From Sphingomonadaceae bacterium OTU29LAMAA1 (GTDB lineage: Bacteria; Pseudomonadota; Alphaproteobacteria; Sphingomonadales; Sphingomonadaceae), in the NCBI GenBank assembly GCA_024072375.1, contig CP099617.1, forward strand, positions 1,097,001-1,161,000: a stretch of DNA of 64,000 bases, in the 5' to 3' direction. Of this stretch, positions 19,684 through 29,536 are shown piece after piece. Made by a program: the position numbers and the translations under genes. The notes beneath the pieces are model-generated. The model searched no databases. It was not told the origin of the DNA and saw only the letters and a list, made by a program, of their open reading frames with translations. Within the stretch, counting starts at the first letter, position 1, and each line of letters begins with the position of its first letter.

Positions 19684-20718
19684 ATGCGTAATACCGGTTG
19701 GATCGCAGGGGCGATGCTGGTGGTCGGCCTTTCGATGACGGCGCCGGCGGCCGCGCAGAACGTGAAGGCGGGCGTCGATGCGTGGGGCCGCGGCGACTTC
19801 GACGCTGCGGTGTCGCAGTGGCGCGCACCTGCGGTGGCAGGCGATGCCGATGCACAGTTCAACCTGGGGCAGGCGTACAAGCTCGGCCGCGGCGTGCCGG
19901 TCGACCCGGCGCTCGCGGAAAGCTGGTTCCGCAAGGCGGCGTTGCAGGGCCATCAACAGGCCGAGGACAATTACGGCCTCGCGCTGTTCCAGGCAGGTCG
20001 CAAGTCCGAAGCCGCGCCATGGCTGGAGAAGTCGGTGCAACGCGGCGAGGCGCGCGGGCAGCTGGTGCTCGGCACGATGCTGTTCAACGGCGACGGCGTG
20101 CCCCGCGACTATCCGCGCGCCTATGCGCTGATGACGATGGCATCCCGCGCCGGTCTCAAGTCCGCCTCGGAAACGCTTGCGCAGATGGACCAGTACATCA
20201 CCCCCGCCGATCGCGAGCGGGGCACCGCGCTGGCGCAGCGTTACGCCTCCGACCTCCGCAATGCGCCAGCGCAGGGCGGCAGAGGCGGCATGATGGCCGT
20301 GGATGCGACCGGCCCGCGCCGGCCCGCGGTCGCGACCACCGATGTCCCGCCCTCTCGCCCGCCGGTCGGCCAGCAGCGCCCGACGAGGCTCCCGCCGCGT
20401 GGTGGGCCCGAGCGGATGCCGCCGCCCCAGCCGTCACCCGATCGGCCGGTGAACGACCGCATGGTCAGGCAGGACGTGCGACCGGCGCCGAAGCCGGCCA
20501 CCGGTGGTGCCTGGAAAATCCAGCTCGGCGCCTTCAGCACGCAGGCCAACGCCCAGACCCAATGGTCCCGCGTCCGTGGCAAGCTGGCCGGTGCGCAACC
20601 GGTCTACGCAAAGGCGGGCAACGTCATTCGCCTGCAAGCCAGCGGCTTCGCCTCCAAAACGGCGGCGCAAAAGGCCTGCGCCGCCTCGGGCGTGTCGTGC
20701 GTGGTGGTGGCGCCCTAG
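19684..20718 (+). CDS. Sel1-repeat/SPOR-domain exported protein
   Basis: A 344-residue exported protein. The signal peptide (MRNTGWIAGAMLVVGLSM, cleaved after AAAQ) is followed by Sel1-like repeats around residues 25-180 (NLGQAYKLGRGVPVD, then VLGTMLFNGDGVPRD), a long Pro/Arg-rich linker and a C-terminal SPOR domain (WKIQLGAFSTQANAQTQW). It should bind septal peptidoglycan from the periplasm. The ATG at 19684 follows AAAAGGG. It is divergent from the ParA operon, whose last gene is another SPOR protein, so both sides of the shared upstream region encode division-site binders. Confidence 0.85.
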   Translation: MRNTGWIAGAMLVVGLSMTAPAAAQNVKAGVDAWGRGDFDAAVSQWRAPAVAGDADAQFNLGQAYKLGRGVPVDPALAESWFRKAALQGHQQAEDNYGLALFQAGRKSEAAPWLEKSVQRGEARGQLVLGTMLFNGDGVPRDYPRAYALMTMASRAGLKSASETLAQMDQYITPADRERGTALAQRYASDLRNAPAQGGRGGMMAVDATGPRRPAVATTDVPPSRPPVGQQRPTRLPPRGGPERMPPPQPSPDRPVNDRMVRQDVRPAPKPATGGAWKIQLGAFSTQANAQTQWSRVRGKLAGAQPVYAKAGNVIRLQASGFASKTAAQKACAASGVSCVVVAP

Positions 20719-20738
20719 CGCTCACCACCACGGCGCCG

Positions 20739-21614
20739 TCAGGCGACCCAGTCCGCCCGCCGATAGCCCTGTGCATAGAGCAGGGCGGACAGGTCGCCGT
20801 GATCCACCCGCGCACCCGCCGCCGCGGCGACGATCGGCTTGGCGTGGTATGCTGCCCCCAGCCCCGCGCGCCTGATCATGGCCAGGTCGTTCGCGCCGTC
20901 GCCGACCGCCAGCGACAGTGCGGGATCGATCCCCCGCGTCGCGATAGCCGCCAGCAGCGTCTCCTCCTTCGTCGCGGAGCCGACGATCGGCTTGGCGACC
21001 TTGCCGGTCAGCCTGCCGTCCGCGATCAGCAGCACGTTGGCGATGGCGCGATCGAACCCGATGTCGGCTGCGACGGGTTCGGCGAAGCGGGTAAATCCGC
21101 CCGACACCAGCACCGCCTCCGCGCCGTTCGCCCGCATCGTCCGGACCAACGCCTTTGCCCCCGGCATGATGTGGACGCGTTCGGCAAGGCATTGCGCGAT
21201 CACCGCTTCGTCCAGCCCCTCCAGCAGCGCGACACGGGCATCCAGCGCCCCCTCGAAGTCGAGTTCGCCGCGCATCGCCGCCTCGGTCACCGCGGAAACC
21301 TCCGCCTTGATGCCGGCATAATCCGCGAGTTCGTCGATGCATTCGACGGTGATCATCGTCGAATCCATGTCGGCGACGATCAGCGCCTTGCGCCGCGTCG
21401 CGGTCGGCTGGACCACCACGTCGGTGTGGGCGAACGCACCCTCCAGCGCGACGCGGGCCGCTGCGGCATCGCTGGCGAACGGCAGGTCGGCGGCAATGGC
21501 CTCTTCCAGCCACACCCCCGCGCCCGGTGCGCATCCCGCCGCGGCCAGGCGGTCCGCCGCCGCCGAGAGGTCGCCTGCGCCGAGTGCATCGCCTATGAGC
21601 GTCGCCGTGAACAT
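20739..21614 (-). CDS. serB: Phosphoserine phosphatase
   Basis: Last step of serine synthesis: phosphoserine to serine. The 291-residue HAD-family enzyme has an N-terminal ACT-like region, the nucleophile motif [21 protein letters not shown] as motif II and [10 protein letters not shown] as motif IV. ATG at 21614 is used, since the longer open frame to 21722 runs back over miaA. It is head to head with miaA and their 5' ends overlap. Confidence 0.94.
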   Translation of the reverse strand: MFTATLIGDALGAGDLSAAADRLAAAGCAPGAGVWLEEAIAADLPFASDAAAARVALEGAFAHTDVVVQPTATRRKALIVADMDSTMITVECIDELADYAGIKAEVSAVTEAAMRGELDFEGALDARVALLEGLDEAVIAQCLAERVHIMPGAKALVRTMRANGAEAVLVSGGFTRFAEPVAADIGFDRAIANVLLIADGRLTGKVAKPIVGSATKEETLLAAIATRGIDPALSLAVGDGANDLAMIRRAGLGAAYHAKPIVAAAAGARVDHGDLSALLYAQGYRRADWVA

Positions 21615-22545
21615 CGCTGCCTCCCAAAAACCGAGGGTCGCGCTCATCGCAGGGCCGACCGCCAGCGGCAAGTCCGCCGCGGGGATCGCGCTGGCGCAGG
21701 CCCATGACGGCATCGTCATCAACGCCGATGCCAGTCAGGTCTATGCCGACCTGCGCATCCTCACCGCCCGCCCCAGCGCCGCGGAGGAGGCCAGTGCGCC
21801 GCACCGGCTGTTCGGTCATGTCGATGCCGCCGACGCCGGCTATTCCGCCGCGCGCTGGGCCGCCGAGGCGCGCGACGCCATCGCCGCGGCGCATGATGCC
21901 GGCAAGCTCCCGATCCTCGTCGGCGGCACCGGGCTCTATCTGCGCACGCTGCTCGACGGCATCGCCCCCGTCCCCGCGATCGACCCGGATGTCCGCGCCG
22001 CCGTCCGCGCGCTTCCCGTGGCCGAGGCGCACCGCCTGCTCGCCATCGAGGATGCTGCCGCCGCCGCCCGGCTCGCACCGGCCGACACCACCCGCGTCGC
22101 ACGCGCGCTGGAGGTGGTTCGCTCGACCGGTCGCCCGCTGGCCGACTGGCAGCGGGAGCGCGTCGGCGGCATCGGCGATTCGATCGCGCTCGCCGCGGCG
22201 ATCCTGCTCCCCGATCGCGAGACGCTGTTCGACCGCATCGACGTCCGCTGCGAGGCCATGTTCGCCGGGGGTGCCATCGAGGAGGTCGCTGCCCTGCTCG
22301 CGCGCACCGATGTCGTGGCCGACGCGCCGATCCGCCGTGCGATCGGCGTGCCGCCGATCGCCGCGCTGCTGGCGGGGGAGATCACCCGCCGCGAGGCGAT
22401 CGCGCAGGTGCAACTCGACACGCGCCGCTATGCCAAGCGGCAGTATACGTGGTTCCGCAACCAACCTCCGGACAACTGGATCAAGACGACAGATTCAACC
22501 CAAATTATGCCTTCGATCGCAAGTTTATTACAAGAATGGGGTTGA
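21595..22545 (+). CDS. miaA: tRNA dimethylallyltransferase
   Basis: Adds dimethylallyl to A37 of tRNAs that read U-starting codons. The P-loop GPTASGKS is near residue 19, followed by [20 protein letters not shown] and the C-terminal [16 protein letters not shown]. 316 residues from ATG 21595, or 312 from GTG 21607. Either start lies inside the serB 5' end on the opposite strand. Downstream is ilvB, 66 bp away on the same strand. Confidence 0.95.
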   Translation: MSVAVNIAASQKPRVALIAGPTASGKSAAGIALAQAHDGIVINADASQVYADLRILTARPSAAEEASAPHRLFGHVDAADAGYSAARWAAEARDAIAAAHDAGKLPILVGGTGLYLRTLLDGIAPVPAIDPDVRAAVRALPVAEAHRLLAIEDAAAAARLAPADTTRVARALEVVRSTGRPLADWQRERVGGIGDSIALAAAILLPDRETLFDRIDVRCEAMFAGGAIEEVAALLARTDVVADAPIRRAIGVPPIAALLAGEITRREAIAQVQLDTRRYAKRQYTWFRNQPPDNWIKTTDSTQIMPSIASLLQEWG

Positions 22546-22611
22546 CCCGGCCCTGTACCACGTCTACCCGCCCCTCCCATCGAACCTGTCCAGCATGAGT
22601 GGAGACGAACC

Positions 22612-24357
22612 GTGGGCGAAAAGAGCGGAGCAGACATCCTGGTCGAGGCGCTGTGCGATCTCGGCGTGGAGGTCGTGTTCGGCTACCCCGGTGGGGCGGT
22701 CTTGCCGATCTACGACGCCATGTTCCGTTCCGGACGTCTGAAGCACATCCTCGTTCGTCACGAACAGGCGGCAACGCATGCGGCGGAGGGCTATGCCCGC
22801 TCGACCGGCAAACCCGGCGTCGTGCTCGTCACCTCCGGCCCCGGCGCGACCAATGCGGTCACCGGGATCACCGATGCGCTGATGGATTCGATCCCGATGG
22901 TCGTCATCACGGGGCAGGTCCCAACCGCGCTGATCGGCACCGACGCCTTCCAGGAAGCGGACACGGTCGGCATCACCCGTCACTGTTCGAAGCATAATTA
23001 TCTGGTGAAGGACCCGGCGAAGCTGGGCGCGACGATCCATGAGGCGTTCCATATCGCCACCTCCGGCCGCCCCGGCCCGGTCGTCGTGGACATCCCCAAG
23101 GACGTGCAGGTCGCCACCGCGCGCTACACGAAGCCCGGTCCGATCCAGCACAAGACCTATCGCCCGCAGGTGAAGGCACCGCAGACGCAGATCGAGCAGG
23201 TCGTCGACATGCTCGCCGCGGCCGAACGCCCGATCCTGTACACCGGCGGCGGCATCATCAATGCGGGACCGGCGGCGTCGCAATTGCTGCGCGAGCTGGC
23301 GCGGATCACCGGTGCGCCGGTGACGTCGACGCTGATGGGCCTCGGCTGCTTCCCCGCCTCGTCCGACCAGTTCCTCGGCATGCTCGGCATGCACGGGACC
23401 TATGAGGCGAACATGGCGATGAACCAGGCCGATCTGGTCGTCGCGATCGGCAGCCGGTTCGACGACCGCGTCACCGGGCGGCTGGATGCGTTCAGCCCGA
23501 ACAGCCGCAAGGTCCATATCGATATCGACCGGTCGAGCGTGAACAAGAACGTCCGCGTCGACCTCGCGATCATCGCCGATGCGGGCCACGCGATGGAGGA
23601 CATGGTCCGCATCTGGAAATCGCGCCAGCATCCCAAGCCGGATACGCGCGACTGGTGGAACCGGATCGCCGACTGGCGGGCGAAGAAAAGCCTCGATTTC
23701 CCGGAGATCGGCGACGCGATCATGCCGCAGCGCGCCGTGCGTGCTTTGTGGGAGGCGACGCGCGCGCGCGACCCGATCATCACGACAGAGGTCGGCCAGC
23801 ACCAGATGTGGGCGGCGCAGCATTTCGGCTTCGAGAAGCCGAACAAGTGGCTGACCAGCGGTGGCCTCGGCACGATGGGCTATGGCCTGCCCGCCGCGAT
23901 CGGGGCGCAGCTGGGTAATCCCAAGGCGCTGGTCATCGACATCGCCGGCGAGGCCAGCATCCAGATGAACATTCAGGAGCTGGCCACGGCGACGCAATAC
24001 CGGCTGCCGGTCAAGATCTTCATCCTCAACAACGAATATATGGGGATGGTCCGCCAGTGGCAGGAGCTGACCTATGAGAGCCGCTATGCCGAAAGCTATT
24101 CGGACTCGCTGCCCGATTTCGTCAAGCTCGGCGAGGCGTACGGCTGGAAGGGTATCCGCATCGATCATCGCGCGGATCTCGACGACGGTATTCAAGCGAT
24201 GCTCGATCATGATGGGCCGGTGATCGTCGACTGCCGCGTCGCCAAGCTGGCGAACTGCTTCCCGATGATCCCTAGCGGAGCGGCGCATACCGACATGATC
24301 CTGCAGGCCAACGAAGTGTCCGGCACGATGGACGACGAGGCCAAGGCGCTGGTTTGA
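22612..24357 (+). CDS. ilvB: Acetolactate synthase, large catalytic subunit
   Basis: Thiamine diphosphate enzyme making acetolactate or acetohydroxybutyrate for valine, leucine and isoleucine. 581 residues. VVFGYPGGAVLPIYDA, the catalytic Glu in RHEQAATHAAEGYAR, the FAD-region TSGPGATN, and the ThDP motif around IAGEASIQMN..NNEYMGMVRQW are present. The usual GD of the ThDP motif reads GEASIQ, a small deviation. The start is GTG at 22612, preceded by TGGAG. The small subunit ilvH follows after a 185-bp structured gap. Confidence 0.95.
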   Translation: MGEKSGADILVEALCDLGVEVVFGYPGGAVLPIYDAMFRSGRLKHILVRHEQAATHAAEGYARSTGKPGVVLVTSGPGATNAVTGITDALMDSIPMVVITGQVPTALIGTDAFQEADTVGITRHCSKHNYLVKDPAKLGATIHEAFHIATSGRPGPVVVDIPKDVQVATARYTKPGPIQHKTYRPQVKAPQTQIEQVVDMLAAAERPILYTGGGIINAGPAASQLLRELARITGAPVTSTLMGLGCFPASSDQFLGMLGMHGTYEANMAMNQADLVVAIGSRFDDRVTGRLDAFSPNSRKVHIDIDRSSVNKNVRVDLAIIADAGHAMEDMVRIWKSRQHPKPDTRDWWNRIADWRAKKSLDFPEIGDAIMPQRAVRALWEATRARDPIITTEVGQHQMWAAQHFGFEKPNKWLTSGGLGTMGYGLPAAIGAQLGNPKALVIDIAGEASIQMNIQELATATQYRLPVKIFILNNEYMGMVRQWQELTYESRYAESYSDSLPDFVKLGEAYGWKGIRIDHRADLDDGIQAMLDHDGPVIVDCRVAKLANCFPMIPSGAAHTDMILQANEVSGTMDDEAKALV

Positions 24358-24384
24358 CGCGACGATCTCTCCTCCCGGTCGGGT

Positions 24385-24530
24385 CCCATCAAAGTATTAC
24401 TTTGATGGGTGCCCTCAAGGGAGGGGCGGCGGTGGGTGGCGTGCTCGCATCACGGTGCCGACCACACCCAGCCCCAAAGTACACCGCCAGGACGCCACCC
24501 ACCCCCAGCCCCTCCCTTGAAAGGGAGGGG
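24385..24530. repeat. Structured repeat element between ilvB and ilvH
   Basis: An 11-bp perfect hairpin (24385-24395 with 24399-24409, CCCATCAAAGT/ACTTTGATGGG) lies 27 nt after ilvB. It is followed by a nested inverted repeat: 24415-24427 with 24508-24520 (TCAAGGGAGGGGC) and 24431-24442 with 24492-24503 (GGTGGGTGGCGT). Between the arms is about 50 bp without pattern. The element ends just before the ilvH ribosome-binding site. Confidence 0.75.
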
Positions 24531-24542
24531 AGCGAGATTGTG

Positions 24543-25058
24543 ATGCACATCAAGACCGAAACAGCCGAACGCCACACGCTCGCCGTGATCGTCGACAACG
24601 AGCCGGGTATCCTTGCCCGGATCGCCGGCCTGTTCACGGCGCGCGGCTATAATATCGAGAGCCTGACGGTGTCGGAGATCACCGCCGACAAGTCGGTCAG
24701 CCGCATCACCATCGTCACCAGCGCATCGCCGGCGACAATGGAGCAGATCATGGCGCAGCTCGACCGCCTCGTCCCCGTGCACAAGGTCACCGACCTGACC
24801 GCACAGGGCGCGCACGTCGAACGCGAACTGGCGCTGATCAAGGTGCGCGGCACTGGCGATCACCGGATCGAGGCGCTGCGGTTGGCCGACGTCTATCGCG
24901 CCCGTGTGGTCGATGCGACGACCAGCAGCTTCGTTTTCGAGGTGACGGGATCGATCGAGAAGATCGACAAGTTCGTCGAACTGATGGGCGAAGTCGGCCT
25001 GATCGAGGTCGCCCGCACCGGCATCGTCGCCATCAGCCGCGGCAAGGAAGCGGCGTAG
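24543..25058 (+). CDS. ilvH: Acetolactate synthase, small regulatory subunit
   Basis: 171-residue regulatory subunit that activates IlvB and confers valine feedback inhibition. The N-terminal ACT domain reads HTLAVIVDNEPGILARIAGLFTARGYNIESL in the genome with the Asn and Gly residues that bind valine. The C-terminal ACT-like half ends VARTGIVAISRG. ATG at 24543 is preceded by GGGAGGGGAGCG. It is in the ilvB-ilvH-ilvC order. Confidence 0.96.
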   Translation: MHIKTETAERHTLAVIVDNEPGILARIAGLFTARGYNIESLTVSEITADKSVSRITIVTSASPATMEQIMAQLDRLVPVHKVTDLTAQGAHVERELALIKVRGTGDHRIEALRLADVYRARVVDATTSSFVFEVTGSIEKIDKFVELMGEVGLIEVARTGIVAISRGKEAA

Positions 25059-25064
25059 GTATTT

Positions 25065-26238
<1,174 letters not shown>

Positions 26239-26396
26239 GCGCCACCCCAAATCCTCCCCGGCCAGGGGGAGGTGGCGCGGCGAAGCCATGACGGAGGGGG
26301 AGACATGAGGCGCACCTGCCATCGAAGTAGATCGCTTACCTCCCCCTCCACCATTCGGCTGACGCCGAACGGTCCCCCTCCCCCTTGCGGGGGAGG
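26239..26396. repeat. Structured repeat element between ilvC and the YceI gene
   Basis: GCGCCACC (26239-26246) pairs with GGTGGCGC (26271-26278) around a CCTCCCC/GGGGGAGG hairpin. TTCGGC/GCCGAA (26354-26369) and CCTCCCCC-TTG-CGGGGGAGG (26377-26396) follow. GGAGGGGGAG near 26293 also matches CTCCCCCTCC near 26340. This is a third, distinct repeat type in the same gene run. Confidence 0.75.
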
Positions 26397-26493
26397 AACA
26401 GGATGGTGGCAAACGATCCGTTTCGGCTTTGGCCCTTCCGCAAACCGCCAACCCATGATTAAACCTCCGGAACAATCGTTCGGAGCTTCCATC

Positions 26494-27096
26494 ATGCGCC
26501 TCATCCTCGCCGCCCTCGCCCTCACCGCCGCCATCCCTGCGATCGCGCAAACCGGCCTGCCCGGCACCCAGAGCAAGGCTGCCGTCACGGCCGGCACCTA
26601 CAAGGTCGACCCTGCTCACACGCAGGTGACATGGACGCTCAATCACATGGGCTTCAGCATGCTTTCGGGTCAGTTCGGGGCGCAGGACGGCACGCTCACG
26701 ATCGACCCCGCCAAGCCGGCGGCCGCAAAGCTCGACGTGACATTCGCGATCGACCAGCTGTCGGTTACGTCGTCGGGCTTTTCCAACCACCTGAAGTCGA
26801 AAGACTTTTTCGACGTCGCCACCTACCCGACCGCGCGCTTCGTCTCGACCGCGGTGGTCGCAAGCGGCAGCACGGCGAAGATCACCGGTAATCTGACGAT
26901 CAAGAATGTCACCAAGCCGGTCACGATCGATGCCACCTTCGTCGGCGCCGGCACCAACCCGATGAACAAGAAGGTCAATTTCGGCTTCCGTGGCACCACC
27001 ACGATCAACCGCAGCGACTTCGGCCTCGGCATGGCGGTGCCGGTGGTGTCCGATCAGGTCAAGCTCGACATCAACGCTGCATTCGTCGCCCAATAA
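26494..27096 (+). CDS. YceI-family periplasmic lipid-binding protein
   Basis: A 200-residue exported protein. The signal peptide is MRLILAALALTAAIPAIAQ. The YceI beta-barrel begins at AGTYKVDPAHTQVTWTLNHMGFS; members bind polyisoprenoids or similar lipids in the periplasm. FDVATYPTARFVST and FRGTTTINRSDFGLG are typical. ATG at 26494 is preferred, with CGGAG 8 nt upstream, over the longer frame. It is separated from ilvC by a repeat element and probably has its own promoter. The in vivo ligand is unknown. Confidence 0.9.
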   Translation: MRLILAALALTAAIPAIAQTGLPGTQSKAAVTAGTYKVDPAHTQVTWTLNHMGFSMLSGQFGAQDGTLTIDPAKPAAAKLDVTFAIDQLSVTSSGFSNHLKSKDFFDVATYPTARFVSTAVVASGSTAKITGNLTIKNVTKPVTIDATFVGAGTNPMNKKVNFGFRGTTTINRSDFGLGMAVPVVSDQVKLDINAAFVAQ

Positions 27097-27132
27097 TACT
27101 CTGGCATAATACTCTGGCGGTGCGCGGCCCGA

Positions 27133-27528
27133 TCAGGCCGCGCGCCGCACTTTGGCGAACCCTTCGAACGTCGCACGCACCGTAGGATCGGCGTTGGCCG
27201 TCAGCCTCGCGATCCGGTCGATCGCGTCGCTATTGTCCTCGCCCTGCGCATTATATGCCATCGCCCATTCGCCGAACTCGCGCCGCTCGATGTCCCGGTT
27301 CGACAGGACGACCAGTGCATGGTGCCGATCGTCCTGCTGGATACGGGCGAACGTCGTATCGACCGACGCGTCGTCACCCTCGAGAGCCTGAAGAAACCTC
27401 TTGCCGTCGAAAAACAGCAGCCCGGTGACGCGCGCGCGCGCATTGTTGCGGCGCGATTGCGCGAGAATGGTTACCGGATCGACGATCGCCTGACGCCGTA
27501 TGCTGCTGATATAGACGAGTTGCCGCAT
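27133..27528 (-). CDS. BLUF-domain blue-light photoreceptor
   Basis: A 131-residue single-domain BLUF protein that would bind FAD and change hydrogen bonding under blue light. Key residues are Tyr6 (LVYISS), Asn28/Asn29 (RRNNARARVTGLLFF), Gln47 (FLQALEG) and Trp88/Met90 (EWAMAY). There is no output domain, so it must signal by protein contact. ATG at 27528 is used as the BLUF fold starts there; an ATG at 27549 is also possible. It is convergent with the YceI gene and divergent from leuA. Confidence 0.93.
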   Translation of the reverse strand: MRQLVYISSIRRQAIVDPVTILAQSRRNNARARVTGLLFFDGKRFLQALEGDDASVDTTFARIQQDDRHHALVVLSNRDIERREFGEWAMAYNAQGEDNSDAIDRIARLTANADPTVRATFEGFAKVRRAA

Positions 27529-27555
27529 CGTAAGTCGTTCCCAACACATGTTAAT

Positions 27556-27573
27556 AGGACGAACGACCGTCCT
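27556..27573 (-). promoter_or_regulatory. Inverted repeat upstream of the BLUF gene
   Basis: AGGACG (27556-27561) and CGTCCT (27568-27573) flank 6 bp. Flanks AAT/ATT extend the symmetry imperfectly. It lies 28 bp before the BLUF start and could be an operator. Confidence 0.4.
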
Positions 27574-27677
27574 TATTGTCGATACCCCGCCAGGGTTAAC
27601 GACAGGTCACCGGTTCCGATCGGATCGCAAATCGGGGCTTTTGCCGAGGTCTGTGGACAATGGACCGCTGCTCGGCC

Positions 27678-27734
27678 ATGAACGCATCCAGCATGGACCG
27701 CGTTCGCACCCTTCTACGACTTATCCGCCCTTAG
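27678..27734 (+). CDS. Candidate leucine leader peptide upstream of leuA
   Basis: An 18-codon ORF, MNASSMDRVRTLLRLIRP, ends 103 nt before leuA. Leucines at positions 12, 13 and 15 are encoded by CTT, CTA and CTT, uncommon codons in this high-GC genome, which is a feature of attenuator leader peptides. A second in-frame ATG at 27693 would give 13 codons. The ORF end runs into mutually exclusive hairpins (27725-27768). No strong ribosome-binding site is visible. The reading is inference from layout. Confidence 0.5.
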   Translation: MNASSMDRVRTLLRLIRP

Positions 27735-27768
27735 GGCGGCTGTTGCTCGTGCACGCTCCCCTAAGGGC
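27725..27768 (+). promoter_or_regulatory. Mutually exclusive hairpins in the leuA leader
   Basis: CCGCCCT/AGGGCGG (27725-27739) can fold alone, or GCCCTTAGGG (27727-27736) can instead pair with CCCTAAGGGC (27759-27768). The first arm overlaps the leader ORF stop codon. No U tract follows, so control may be on translation or Rho access and not classic termination. Confidence 0.5.
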
Positions 27769-27837
27769 CGGATAACCCTTCAGCACCAATTCCGCCGCGT
27801 GAGACCCGATGGTCCGCGGCAAAGACGGGACCGACAC

Positions 27838-29493
27838 ATGCTCCGCGATCCTTCGACCAAATACCGCCCCTTCCCCACTATCGACCTGCCCGACCGCCGC
27901 TGGCCGTCGAACGTCATCACGCGTGCGCCGCGCTGGCTGTCGACCGATCTGCGCGACGGCAATCAGGCGCTGATCGATCCGATGGATGCGGAGAAGAAAA
28001 CCCGCTTCTTCGACCTGCTCGTGAAGACGGGGCTGAAGGAAATCGAGGTCGGCTTCCCCAGCGCGGGTGCGACCGAGTTCGACTTCATCAGCGGGCTGGT
28101 GAAGACCGGTCGCATTCCCGATGACGTATTCGTGCAGGTGTTGACGCAGTCGCGCCGCGACCTGATCGAAACCAGCTTCGCCAGCCTCGACGGCGCGAAG
28201 CAGGCGATCGTCCACCTCTACAACGCCGTCTCGCCCGCGTGGCGCAAGATCGTGTTCGGCATGACCCGCGACGAAGTGAAGCGGATCGCGATCGACGGCG
28301 CCAAGGTGCTGCGCGACGAAGCCGCCAGGCGCCCGAATACCGACTGGCATTTCGAATACAGTCCGGAGACGTTCTCGACCGCCGAACTCGATTTCTCGGT
28401 CGAGGTGTGCGCGGCGGTAATGGAGGTGCTTCGGCCGACCGCCGACAAACCGATCATCTTCAATTTGCCGGCCACGGTCGAATGCGCGACACCCAATGTC
28501 TATGCCGACCAGATCGAATGGTTCGGCCGTAACATTCCGAACCGCGAGGCGGTCGTGATCTCGCTCCACACGCACAACGATCGCGGCACCGGCGTCGCCG
28601 CCGCCGAGCTCGGCCTGATGGCGGGCGCCGACCGGGTCGAGGGTTGCCTGCTCGGCAATGGCGAGCGCACCGGCAATTGCGACCTCGTGACCGTCGCGCT
28701 CAACATGTACACGCAGGGTGTATCGCCGAACCTCGACCTGTCGGACATCGACGCAATCGTGAAGACGGTGGATTATTGCACCAACATCCCCGTCCATCCG
28801 CGCACGCCCTACGCGGGCGATCTCGTCTTCACCGCCTTTTCCGGCAGTCATCAGGACGCGATCAAGAAGGGCTTCACGGCACAGGCGGCCCGCAACGATG
28901 CGCTGTGGGAAGTGCCGTACCTGCCGATCGATCCCGCAGACCTCGGCCGCAGCTACGAAGCCGTGATCCGCGTCAATTCGCAGTCCGGCAAGGGTGGCGT
29001 CGCGTGGGTGATCGAACAGGACAAGGGCCTGAAGCTCCCCAAACGGCTTCAGGCGGACTTCAGCCGCCACGTGCAGGCGCTGGCCGACGAGACCAGCCGC
29101 GAACTCGGCGCCGCCGACATCTGGGGCCGGTTCGAGGCGACCTATCTGCCCCGCGAAGGCGACCGCTTCGTCCTGCGAGACTATGATGAAACCGGCACCG
29201 CGGGTTCGCGGCTGTTCGTCGGCCGCGTGGCGGTGGACGGGACCGAGCGGTCGATCTCCGGTCGCGGCAACGGCCTGATCTCCGGCGTTATCGCCGCACT
29301 GGGCGAAACCGGTCCGGAGCTCGACGTCGTCGACTATAGCGAACATGCGATCGGTCATGGCGCCGATGCGCAGGCGGCGGCTTACGTCGAATGCCGCACC
29401 GCGGACGGGCGCACGGTGTTCGGTGTCGGCCTCGATACCGACATCGCCACCGCCAGCGTGCGCGCGGTGCTGAGCGCGGCGAACCGGGCCTAG
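27838..29493 (+). CDS. leuA: 2-isopropylmalate synthase (long form)
   Basis: First step of leucine synthesis: condenses acetyl-CoA with 2-ketoisovalerate. 551 residues, the longer form found in actinobacteria and sphingomonads. The catalytic TIM barrel includes STDLRDGNQALIDP, HTHNDRGTGVAAAE and GNGERTGNCDLV. The LeuA allosteric dimerisation domain occupies about residues 420-551 and would carry leucine inhibition. ATG at 27838 is the start consistent with family alignment; upstream sequence to 27799 is in frame but not conserved. Confidence 0.95.
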   Translation: MLRDPSTKYRPFPTIDLPDRRWPSNVITRAPRWLSTDLRDGNQALIDPMDAEKKTRFFDLLVKTGLKEIEVGFPSAGATEFDFISGLVKTGRIPDDVFVQVLTQSRRDLIETSFASLDGAKQAIVHLYNAVSPAWRKIVFGMTRDEVKRIAIDGAKVLRDEAARRPNTDWHFEYSPETFSTAELDFSVEVCAAVMEVLRPTADKPIIFNLPATVECATPNVYADQIEWFGRNIPNREAVVISLHTHNDRGTGVAAAELGLMAGADRVEGCLLGNGERTGNCDLVTVALNMYTQGVSPNLDLSDIDAIVKTVDYCTNIPVHPRTPYAGDLVFTAFSGSHQDAIKKGFTAQAARNDALWEVPYLPIDPADLGRSYEAVIRVNSQSGKGGVAWVIEQDKGLKLPKRLQADFSRHVQALADETSRELGAADIWGRFEATYLPREGDRFVLRDYDETGTAGSRLFVGRVAVDGTERSISGRGNGLISGVIAALGETGPELDVVDYSEHAIGHGADAQAAAYVECRTADGRTVFGVGLDTDIATASVRAVLSAANRA

Positions 29494-29536
29494 GCCGCCG
29501 CGGTGACCGGCCGCCGACATCGAACACGTGCCGCGG

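Noticed and set aside
24385..24409. The hairpin after ilvB as an intrinsic terminator
   Set aside because: It lacks a U tract, and ilvH lies downstream in the same direction, so termination there is unlikely.
26467..26482. GGAACAATCGTT resembling an EcfG general-stress promoter
   Set aside because: The two boxes are 3 bp apart, whereas that promoter needs about 16-17 bp. A weak match near 34608-34640 also has wrong spacing and box.
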